This document shows, one piece after another, positions 48,568 through 56,139 of a stretch of DNA of 64,000 nt. The notes beneath the pieces were generated by a model. The model worked only from the letters and a program-made list of their open reading frames with translations. It made no database searches and was not told the DNA's origin. The position numbers were made by a program, and so were the translations under genes. Within the stretch, counting starts at the first letter, position 1; each line of letters starts with the position of its first letter. Source of the DNA: Microbulbifer variabilis (lineage in GTDB: Bacteria > Pseudomonadota > Gammaproteobacteria > Pseudomonadales > Cellvibrionaceae); contig NZ_CP092418.1 in NCBI RefSeq assembly GCF_023716485.1, positions 975,001 to 1,039,000 of the forward strand, given 5' to 3'.

Positions 48568-48650
48568 GTTCTCCCCGGAATGGATCGCTGAATCGATTAG
48601 ACGGCATAGTGTATAGTCTGAACTCTGGATATTTGGCCTGAAATTCGACC

Positions 48651-49487
48651 ATGGAAAAGAAGATACTGCTAACCGACTGCCCCGATGATAAGGGCCTGAT
48701 CGCGAAGATTACCAATATTTGCTACAAGCACCAGCTCAATATCATCAAGAATGATGAATTTGTAGACCGCGCGGAGGGCCGCTTTTTTATGCGCACCGCC
48801 CTGGAAGGTATCTTCAACGACACCACTTTCCTGGAAGATTTGGATATGGCCCTGCCGCAGAGAGCCGAGCGGCGCCTGGTGTCCACCAAACGCAAGCGCC
48901 TGGTGTTGATGGTGACACGCGAGCCTCACTGCTTGGGTGACATCTTGATGAAGTGCTATTCGGGCGCGCTGGATGTTGAGATAGCCGCTGTGATTGGCAA
49001 CCATCCAGACCTGGGTGGGTTGGTAGAGAAGTTTGATATTCCCTTCCACTGTGTACCGGCACAAGACCTGAAACGCAGCGAGCACGAGGAAAAAGTGGCT
49101 GCCCTGGTAGATGAGTACAATCCGGATTACCTGGTTCTGGCCAAGTATATGCGTGTACTCACCCCGGAGTTTGTCGCTCATTATGCTGGCCGAATTATTA
49201 ATATTCACCACTCCTTCCTGCCGGCCTTTATCGGGGCCAAGCCCTATCAGCAGGCCTATGAGCGCGGAGTTAAAATTATCGGTGCCACCGCTCACTTTGT
49301 GACTGATGATCTGGATGAGGGCCCGATTATTGAACAGGATGTAATACATGTGGATCATGCCTATTCGGCGGAGTCCATGGCGGATGCGGGCCGCGATGTG
49401 GAAAAGTTGGTTTTGTCCCGCGCACTGCAGTTACTGTTGCAGGAGCGGGTATTTATCCATGGCAATAAAACCGTGGTATTCAAATAA
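48651..49487 (+). CDS. purU: Formyltetrahydrofolate deformylase (PurU)
   Basis: A 278-residue protein. The N-terminal ACT domain is LTDCPDDKGLIAKITNICY (about residues 7-25), and the formyltransferase-type domain has LAKYMRVLTPEFVAHYAGRI, INIHHSFLPAFIGAKPY and ATAHFVTDDLDEGPIIEQ. It hydrolyses 10-formyltetrahydrofolate to formate and tetrahydrofolate, balancing one-carbon pools. In other bacteria the ACT domain senses methionine and glycine, which ties it loosely to metE and gcvP nearby. Length and motifs match the family. Confidence 0.96.
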   Translation: MEKKILLTDCPDDKGLIAKITNICYKHQLNIIKNDEFVDRAEGRFFMRTALEGIFNDTTFLEDLDMALPQRAERRLVSTKRKRLVLMVTREPHCLGDILMKCYSGALDVEIAAVIGNHPDLGGLVEKFDIPFHCVPAQDLKRSEHEEKVAALVDEYNPDYLVLAKYMRVLTPEFVAHYAGRIINIHHSFLPAFIGAKPYQQAYERGVKIIGATAHFVTDDLDEGPIIEQDVIHVDHAYSAESMADAGRDVEKLVLSRALQLLLQERVFIHGNKTVVFK

Positions 49488-49540
49488 TTGATAAAGTCTC
49501 CTGAGGCTAATAGCCTTTTATGGAAGCTATTGATGAGCCA

Positions 49541-49546
49541 AGAGGG
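49541..49546 (+). promoter_or_regulatory. Ribosome binding site deciding the lipoprotein start
   Basis: AGAGGG stands six bases before GTG 49553. The upstream ATG 49520 has only a distant GAGG. Starting at GTG 49553 also gives a normal-length lipoprotein signal peptide. Confidence 0.5.
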
Positions 49547-49552
49547 CTTGCT

Positions 49553-49972
49553 GTGCTGAATAAAAATAAATTTAACTCCCCATTTTCCCCAATACGGCTA
49601 TTTGGGGGCTTGGCAATTGCCCTGATATTGACAGGCTGTACCAGTAACAGCCCGATACCAGGAATGAAGGAATCCTTTGAGACAGAAGTTGCTCCCAATG
49701 GCGCCAAGCGTTTTACTTTTACGTTAAAGGGAAAGCAGCGTGATATCCCTGCGCCAGTTGTGGCAGGTTCCAGTGCTCAGTCCCGTATGCCGAGAGGGCC
49801 AGTGGAGAGCGGTGGCCTTTCAAGTCGTCGGGTAGAAGCCTATTTTGATCGGGCTCTGGAGCAGAAGTTGATAGAAACCGGTTTCTGCGAGCGTGGTTAT
49901 TTTGAAATTGAGCGAATTATCTCCCCACATGGGGGAGAAGTGCGGGGTGAGTGTAGAGAGGGGGCATTTTGA
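49553..49972 (+). CDS. Small predicted lipoprotein of unknown function
   Basis: From GTG 49553 the protein has 139 residues (150 if ATG 49520 is used). The N-terminus is basic, followed by a hydrophobic stretch and the lipobox LTGC (IALILTGCTSNS), so it is probably lipidated and anchored in the membrane. The rest has no domain I recognise. The end, ETGFCERGYFEIERI and GGEVRGECREGAF, has two more cysteines that could pair. It follows purU by 65 bases and may be co-transcribed. Confidence 0.7.
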   Translation: MLNKNKFNSPFSPIRLFGGLAIALILTGCTSNSPIPGMKESFETEVAPNGAKRFTFTLKGKQRDIPAPVVAGSSAQSRMPRGPVESGGLSSRRVEAYFDRALEQKLIETGFCERGYFEIERIISPHGGEVRGECREGAF

Positions 49973-50080
49973 TACTTTTAGTGTCTTGATTAGAAAAACT
50001 TATTGAGTTTGTTAATTTTTAAGAGGTTAGTCAGTAAGCTCAGCTATATTCCAGTTTTATACAAAATGTAAATAAGAATA

Positions 50081-50812
50081 ATGAAGTATAAATCAGTCTT
50101 GGAACAGGTCTCTACGCAGCAGATCATTGCAGTGTTTGACCTTATATCAGATATTATTTTCTGGGTAAAAGATGAATCCGGCTATGTGGTGCATTGTAAC
50201 CGGGAATTTATTGAGCATGTCGGCTGCAGGTCATTACATCAGGTAGTTGGCCGTTCAGATATGGATTTTTCCCCTTCTTATCTCGCTAAAAACTATATAC
50301 GTGATGACAAAAGGGTGATGTCAGGAGAGACGATTACAGATCGTCTGGAATTGAATATTGGTAAAACAGGCGAGTTAGTTTGGTTTACGACATCAAAGCG
50401 CCCATTAAAGAGTGCCAATGGAGAAATCATAGGAACCTATGGTGTAGCTCGAGACCTTAAAGAAACGGTTAAGACTCTCTCTAGAATGGATAAACTTAAA
50501 AGGCCAGTTGAATACATAAAAAATAACTATAGTCAGCCAATTGCCGTTGAAGATTTGGCAGAGATCGCGAGTTTATCGGTTAGTGCACTAGAGCGGCGAT
50601 TCAAAAAATATCTGGATAAAACACCCATGCAATTCGTTCGTGAAGTCAGATTAGAGAACTCTCGTCGTATGTTGGTGGAAACACAAAGCCCAATATCTGA
50701 AATTGCTTATCGGGTTGGCTTTACATCTCATAGTTACTTCAGTAGACACTTCAAAGGCATGTTTGGACAGCTTCCAGCAAATTATCGTAGTGAAGTTCAG
50801 TCCAATATATAA
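50081..50812 (+). CDS. PAS-domain AraC-family transcriptional regulator
   Basis: A 243-residue protein. The N-terminal PAS domain (about 17-130) includes DIIFWVKDESGYVVHCNREF, VVGRSDMDFSP and EIIGTYGVARDL. The C-terminal AraC helix-turn-helix pair (about 145-240) includes AEIASLSVSALERRFKKYL and ISEIAYRVGFTSHSYFSRHF. A small signal sensed by PAS probably controls DNA binding. It is directly upstream of, and in line with, the TonB-dependent receptor and GH18 genes, so these are its likely targets. No strong ribosome binding site is seen before ATG 50081. Confidence 0.88.
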   Translation: MKYKSVLEQVSTQQIIAVFDLISDIIFWVKDESGYVVHCNREFIEHVGCRSLHQVVGRSDMDFSPSYLAKNYIRDDKRVMSGETITDRLELNIGKTGELVWFTTSKRPLKSANGEIIGTYGVARDLKETVKTLSRMDKLKRPVEYIKNNYSQPIAVEDLAEIASLSVSALERRFKKYLDKTPMQFVREVRLENSRRMLVETQSPISEIAYRVGFTSHSYFSRHFKGMFGQLPANYRSEVQSNI

Positions 50813-51205
50813 ACACCGAACAAGCTGAGTGTCCTCAGCAACTTTAGAGAGAGCAGTACGCTAACTTCCCCCGATGAGTTGACAGCCGCCCATTTAATTC
50901 ATTTCCTGAAATTCTAGACCCGAGTTTGACTTGGGATTTTCCTCCTTAAAACAGGTAGTTAGTCGATTCATTTTTGGCTTTCTGCGACTGCTTGTTTTTT
51001 CTTAAAAATCTAAAACGCCGATTTTGTTTCATTAGTATCCCAGTATTGATTACCTCTCCATCAAGGTTTTTTTTTAGGGTTTTAGTGCTCAACAAATGAA
51101 CTGTCTTTTTGGGGTTTAGGGTCCCCTGACAGTTTTACGCCAGCCCTTTGAAAGGGGCTGGCATTTTTTGAACCGGTGAGAGAAAAAATAGAAAGTTGGG
51201 ATGCT
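50813..51205 (+). promoter_or_regulatory. Leader region of the TonB-dependent receptor with two hairpins
   Basis: The 393-base region has no gene. Near its end, 51101-51132 can fold as CTGTC...GGGG...CCCC...GACAG. Immediately after, 51139-51162 forms a GCCAGCCC/GGGCTGGC stem with one unpaired G, followed by six T (51164-51169), the form of an intrinsic terminator. It ends 36 bases before the receptor start. It could end transcription from the regulator gene or attenuate receptor expression. Confidence 0.5.
51139..51169 (+). terminator. Terminator-like hairpin just before the TonB-dependent receptor
   Basis: A stem of eight to nine pairs rich in GC, a short loop and a run of six T on the + strand. 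No start codon of a gene lies between it and the receptor at 51206. Confidence 0.6.
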
Positions 51206-54013
51206 ATGAAAATAATGAAGAATAATAGCCGAAAAAGGGTTAATACCTGGAGCAGAGGTTTCAGGCAGAAGTCTATGGTTACTGCTATCTCGCTGGTCGT
51301 AAGTAGCATGGCGATCGCGGAAGATACTTCGGACTCTGATGAGAGAATTGAAGAGGTTCAAGTCATTGGAATTCTTGAGAGTGCTACCAAAAACCTTGAA
51401 ATCAAACGGGATTCCCTTGCTGTAGTAGATGCTATTACTGCAGAAGATATTGGTAAGTTCCCCGATAAAAATGTAGCTGATTCTCTTCAGCGTGTGCCAG
51501 GTGTCACTATCGATCGCAGTGGTGGTGAAGGTAGCACGGTTAGTATTCGGGGAACCAGCTCAGAGTGGACTCTCACCCAGTTAAATGGGAATTACATTGC
51601 TACTTCCGGTAGTGGAGCTCCCTCCAGAAATTTTAACTACTTATTGCTTCCCTCCAGTATGATCAGTAAGGCAGAGGTTTATAAAAGCCCCGAGGCAAGA
51701 ATTGATGAAGGTGGTGTCGGTGGTACCGTTATCCTACATAGCCACAAACCTCTTGATCTTGATGCTGGACAAGGTGTAATCACCACAGAGGCGACTTATT
51801 CAGATACTACCGAAGAGTGGGACCCACAATATAATGCTTTCTACTCCTGGAAAAATGAGAGCGAAACTTTTGGTATTTTAGTGGGGTACACCAGCCAGGA
51901 CCGTGGCGTAACCGGAGTTACCAATTATGCAAGTGGCTGGCGTTTGCACTCGGATACTGATGAAAATGCAGATTTGTCAGCTCTTGTTGATCAGACCACA
52001 GAAGAAGTTTTCAACAATGTGTGGGCGCCCACGCAGGTCAGTATTCACAACTCTAAGGAAGACCGAACCCGTGATGGATACCAGCTTGCCGCACAGTGGC
52101 GACCCACTGAACGCCTGGAGTTTGGTTTTGCTTATTTCGGTTCCAAGCTTGGCTATGACACTAATACTCAAAGCCTGACATTTGCGGAATGGAATGATCA
52201 TGACGATGCATACTATGGCATTGAAGTGGATGGAGATACAGTCGTCACCTATGGTTTTAACGACAATGGTGACCTTAATGAAAATAACTGGGGCGATGGA
52301 GATGTAAATGGTGGTGTAGACGTATACCGTGGTTTGATGTCTCCCCAGCTGACAGGCTATACCCGCAAGGGTGAATCGGAATCTAACACTTATGATTTTG
52401 AAGTTATCTATGAAGGGGATTTTTATACCGCGGCTATAAATGTTGGGCATACAGAAGCAGAGGGGGGAACTTCTGAACTCACATACGCTAATATGGATGC
52501 TCGTTATGGTTCCGTGGATAGCTGGCTTTGGTCAATTGCAGATGGTAAGCCGAGCTATGAAGTTTCCACAGATCTCACTAAAGATACAGAAGCTTATCCC
52601 TACTATGACTGGTTTGGCTCAGATGCTACGGAAAATAGCGATGAAGAGAGTTACTATCAGCTAGATTTGGCATTTGATACTAACTGGGGAATTGTTAATA
52701 AGTTTTATGTGGGCACAAAGTATAGGGATCATGAGGCTAGATCCTATAGAGATATCTATCGCTGGGATGACGAGACTGATGATAATGGCGGTTACCGAGG
52801 TTGGTTACCTGGCGATCAATGGTTCCACAATCCTGATTACCACCCAGATACTTCAACTTTAATTAGCGATAAGGTAGTTGATAATAGTGCTGGTAATACA
52901 GGTGCCATTGATTATCTGGCATTTGATACCGATGCCTTGATGGACTATGTGCGTGGAAACTTCAACCTCACTGTTATGCCAGTACTATCTGGCACTTATA
53001 CAATTGATGAAGAAATATTCTCAACCTATGCCCAAGCTGATTTTATATGGCGAGACTTCCGCGGAAACTTGGGGGTTCGCTATGTCAGCACAAAATTATC
53101 TACTGAAACGTATGATGATATTACTGGAATGGAATCGGATGAAGTTATTGCTAACTCCCGCAGTAATACCACAAAAGAATTTTTGCCAAGTTTGAATGTT
53201 GCTTGGGATCTAACTGATGATCTGGTAATAAGATTTACAGCCTCTAAAGCTATGTCAAGGGTGAGTTACGCTTATTTGGGGCAGGCTGAAACTTATGGTC
53301 CACCAGTTCATATTATTTCTCCGGATGAGTGGACGGGGCGAGGAAGTGGCTTCTTTGCGAATACGGATCTGGAGGCCATGATCTCCAAGCAGTTCGATCT
53401 GGGCCTAGAGTGGTATTACGCCGATGGTTCTGCATTGGGTGTAACTTTATTTGACAAAGATATTGACAATCTGCCAATCCAAGTAACTGAAATTGTTGAG
53501 CGTGAGCACGATTGTTGTAATGGCCCTATTGAAGTGGAAATGAAGGGGCAGATAGGGGGAGGAAACGCAACTTCTAGAGGGGTGGAGTTGTTTGCCCAGC
53601 ATGCTTTCGAAAGTGGCTTCGGTCTTATGGCCAACTATACATTTACCGATACCGGCACTTCCACGATCATTCTTGCTAATGAGTCAATCGAAGCTGAGAT
53701 ACCTGGTACCGCGAGACACCAATATAATTTATCTGCATTTTATGAGAATGAAAATTTCGGTGTTCGTGCCTCCTATAATTGGGTGGATGACAGGGTTACA
53801 AGTTTACATCGTGGGTATGCGGTATACGATAAGGACTACGGACAGTTGGATCTGAATGCAACCTATACCTTCACTGATAACTTTAATATCTCTGCCTCTA
53901 TTATCAATTTAACTGAAGAAGTGGCGGAGGGATATTGGAAACAGGAAAATCGGATGACATACAACAACTACTCTGGGCGCCGATTTTATATTGGTGCAAA
54001 CTATAAATTCTAA
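51206..54013 (+). CDS. TonB-dependent outer-membrane receptor
   Basis: The open frame reaches GTG 51176, but ATG 51206 (935 residues) is preferred because the signal peptide then starts normally (MKIMKNNSRKRVNTW, hydrophobic AISLVVSSMAIAED). The TonB-box-like IEEVQVIG follows. The plug domain comes next: ITAEDIGKFPDKNVADSLQR, VPGVTIDRSGGEGSTVSIRG and SKAEVYKSPEARIDEGGVGG. A large beta-barrel ends in GRRFYIGANYKF with the terminal aromatic residue. This is the type often called TonB-Xanth-Caul, common for carbohydrate uptake. With the GH18 protein downstream, import of released oligosaccharides is a sensible inference. Confidence 0.92.
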   Translation: MKIMKNNSRKRVNTWSRGFRQKSMVTAISLVVSSMAIAEDTSDSDERIEEVQVIGILESATKNLEIKRDSLAVVDAITAEDIGKFPDKNVADSLQRVPGVTIDRSGGEGSTVSIRGTSSEWTLTQLNGNYIATSGSGAPSRNFNYLLLPSSMISKAEVYKSPEARIDEGGVGGTVILHSHKPLDLDAGQGVITTEATYSDTTEEWDPQYNAFYSWKNESETFGILVGYTSQDRGVTGVTNYASGWRLHSDTDENADLSALVDQTTEEVFNNVWAPTQVSIHNSKEDRTRDGYQLAAQWRPTERLEFGFAYFGSKLGYDTNTQSLTFAEWNDHDDAYYGIEVDGDTVVTYGFNDNGDLNENNWGDGDVNGGVDVYRGLMSPQLTGYTRKGESESNTYDFEVIYEGDFYTAAINVGHTEAEGGTSELTYANMDARYGSVDSWLWSIADGKPSYEVSTDLTKDTEAYPYYDWFGSDATENSDEESYYQLDLAFDTNWGIVNKFYVGTKYRDHEARSYRDIYRWDDETDDNGGYRGWLPGDQWFHNPDYHPDTSTLISDKVVDNSAGNTGAIDYLAFDTDALMDYVRGNFNLTVMPVLSGTYTIDEEIFSTYAQADFIWRDFRGNLGVRYVSTKLSTETYDDITGMESDEVIANSRSNTTKEFLPSLNVAWDLTDDLVIRFTASKAMSRVSYAYLGQAETYGPPVHIISPDEWTGRGSGFFANTDLEAMISKQFDLGLEWYYADGSALGVTLFDKDIDNLPIQVTEIVEREHDCCNGPIEVEMKGQIGGGNATSRGVELFAQHAFESGFGLMANYTFTDTGTSTIILANESIEAEIPGTARHQYNLSAFYENENFGVRASYNWVDDRVTSLHRGYAVYDKDYGQLDLNATYTFTDNFNISASIINLTEEVAEGYWKQENRMTYNNYSGRRFYIGANYKF

Positions 54014-54113
54014 CACCTCGTTGATCGTAGTATTGGGTGTAGAGCAAATGCACTACACCATTTTTTGACTTTAGATGTTAGATTGTAAAATTCACATAAC
54101 TACATAATAAAAA

Positions 54114-55445
54114 ATGAGCATAGATATGAAACAACCAACACTTAGAGCAATGCAAGCTGCTTGTGCTACCTTTTTATTTCAGGCTGGTGCCTACGCAGAT
54201 ATTGAAGTGGTCAGTTCAGGCGTATGTCCTTCTGATGCTACAACAGTAAGCTATTCTGAAGCGCTTAATTATCCTGATGAATTTTGTGGTCTTCTCAATA
54301 GTGGTGATTTGGTCGGCCTGTCTGGAGGGGCTTCAATAGAGCACCTGGGTGACAATTGCCAATTGACGGATAATGAAAGTCGTCAAATGTCCAAGACACT
54401 ATGTAAGTCTGAACCTTCAGCACCACATGTTGTTAGTGGAAGCAGTTGTTCATCCGATGCAGACCCGGTTACCTATCTTGAGGCACAAATTTATAAAGAT
54501 GAACTGTGTTCGGCTCTGGGGGACTGGGAAATTGCAAACCTTGCCGATAATGCCTCCATGGATGGCAGTGGCTATGGGTGTGGTTCACGCAAGAATGAAA
54601 TCCGTGAGCTGGGCTCAACACTGTGTAAATCTGATACTCCTCAGGAAAGTGGATCTGCTCCGAAAGTTGCCTACGTAGAGGTTAACAGTAATAACCTGGG
54701 CAATGCGGGCTGTTTTACAGAGAGCGATGGCAGTCAGTTGTTCGATATAGCTGTGATCTTTGCGGCAAATATTAATTACGATGGTCAGAAAGCTGTACTG
54801 CATTTTAATGACCAAGTGTCAGACTTGCTCAATAACAATTTGAGTACAGTACAAGATTTGCAAGACAAGGGTACGAAAGTAGTACTCAGCGTTCTCGGAA
54901 ATCACCAAAATGCAGGTTGGTCTTGTTTTGCCGATGAGCAATCCGCTGATGACTTTGCTCAGCAGTTGAAAGATGCAGTGGATCAATATGGTCTGGATGG
55001 TATTGATATTGATGATGAGTACTCACAGTGCAGCCAAACCTATTCTGACTCCCTGGTAAAAGTGACTAGTGCATTGCGAGAGAAAATGCCGAATAAAATC
55101 ATTTCCAAAGCACTCTGGAGTGATACCGATGCTTTTCAGGCTGAATGGAATGGCAAGAAACTGGGCGATCAACTAACTTATGGCTGGGAGATGAGCTATT
55201 GGTTGGGCTCAAGTTGTACTTCAAGAATCCAGAAGTATATCAATCTGGGTGTTGATAAATCTAAGCTGGGTGTTGGAGCTTCCACTGTTATGAATGGTGC
55301 ATCTACTGCAAGTGCTTTGGCCTCCTGTAACGAAAATAATAACCTTGGTGGCGGCACTATGATATTTAATGTGACTAAAGATTCTAGCAGCTACCTTTCT
55401 ACAGTTTGGCCAGGTACTTCAGCGGTTCCTAGTTGCCTTAAGTAG
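54114..55445 (+). CDS. Secreted GH18 protein, endo-beta-N-acetylglucosaminidase type, with two Cys repeats
   Basis: The 443-residue protein has a signal peptide with a predicted cut after Ala28 (GAYA). Two repeats follow, each with four cysteines in the same spacing (38, 58, 82, 97 and 112, 132, 156, 171) and ending in TLCKS. The GH18 domain (about 184-440) carries the active-site motif DGIDIDDE, Asp295 to Glu302, with Glu302 as acid/base. The DDEY form and GNHQNAG resemble Endo H-type enzymes, which cut within the chitobiose core of N-glycans, more than classical chitinases. ATG 54126 is an alternative start. It is 100 bases after the TonB receptor gene and probably supplies its substrate. 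Confidence 0.87.
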   Translation: MSIDMKQPTLRAMQAACATFLFQAGAYADIEVVSSGVCPSDATTVSYSEALNYPDEFCGLLNSGDLVGLSGGASIEHLGDNCQLTDNESRQMSKTLCKSEPSAPHVVSGSSCSSDADPVTYLEAQIYKDELCSALGDWEIANLADNASMDGSGYGCGSRKNEIRELGSTLCKSDTPQESGSAPKVAYVEVNSNNLGNAGCFTESDGSQLFDIAVIFAANINYDGQKAVLHFNDQVSDLLNNNLSTVQDLQDKGTKVVLSVLGNHQNAGWSCFADEQSADDFAQQLKDAVDQYGLDGIDIDDEYSQCSQTYSDSLVKVTSALREKMPNKIISKALWSDTDAFQAEWNGKKLGDQLTYGWEMSYWLGSSCTSRIQKYINLGVDKSKLGVGASTVMNGASTASALASCNENNNLGGGTMIFNVTKDSSSYLSTVWPGTSAVPSCLK

Positions 55446-56089
55446 TTCAAAAATATTGATAGTTGTGATTTAGTTAATTCTCTTTAGTAAATCTATTTCG
55501 GAGTGGGTAGTAAACACTCCGAAATACAACCCTTATACTCAGCTCCTAAGGAGTTGTTTCTGACTCTTGGCGGATACACTTCTACTCTTTTTTAATAAAG
55601 CTCTTTTTAAAGAAGGCCTCATTGGGGTGTGGCTTTTTCTTTGCCATTGCTTCCATATGAGCTTTCTGTTCTGCCTTCGCTTGGTTTCACTTTTTCCTAC
55701 AGGGCCGGCAGCTAACCGTAGAGGTCTCGAAGTCTCCCTTGGCGATTTCATACCACCATTTTTGTTGCTTTGCTGTCCATACTTCTTCTGAGCCACAATC
55801 TTTACATTGGAATTCTCGATCCAAGTAGTAGAGAGGAATGTCAATGTAGTAAGAGTGGTGCACAACTGCTGCCCTATCTACCGCAATAGCCCAGCCGGGA
55901 TTGGGGCCACTGAATTGACCAAGAATCTAGCCCCTATTTAACTTCTCTATTCTCATTTTCTCCGAGCTTGCTTAATTTCGGTTCTTCTTTGGTTACCGCT
56001 TTTCATTGGGTGTTCCTTACCACTGATTGAGAGAAAAAAGGGGTGCTTTTTAGGTGGTGCGAAGTTTAATTCGCCCCAATAAAAACGAA
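55446..56089. other. Gap between the GH18 gene and gcvP, holding only the zinc-ribbon remnant
   Basis: Apart from the broken zinc-ribbon gene I see no coding region. No clear terminator was found directly after the GH18 gene. Confidence 0.5.
55582..55956 (-). pseudogene. Broken zinc-ribbon protein gene (two in-frame stops)
   Basis: On the minus strand an ATG at 55956, preceded by GGAG, opens a frame that reads MRIEKLNRG and then stops at TAG (55927-55929). The same frame continues as GQFSGPNPGWAIAVDRAA, then YYLDREFQCKDCGSEEVW, TAKQQKWWYEIAKGDFE and TVSCRPCRKK. It stops again at TGA (55687-55689) and carries on with NQAKAEQKAHMEAMAKK to a final TAG (55582-55584). The two CxxC pairs are those of a small zinc-ribbon family (zf-trcl-like). 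Without the two stops it would be 124 residues. The TGA could be a CGA Arg codon changed by one base. Sequencing error is the alternative. Confidence 0.7.
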
Positions 56090-56113
56090 AAAAGCGGGCA
56101 AAAGCCCGCTTTT
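56090..56113 (-). terminator. Intrinsic terminator of gcvP
   Basis: AAAAGCGGGC and GCCCGCTTTT form a ten-base-pair stem around AAAA. Read on the minus strand it is followed by a T-rich tract. It begins 26 bases after the gcvP stop. Confidence 0.9.
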
Positions 56114-56139
56114 AAATCCACCTGTGAGAGTGTCGGATT

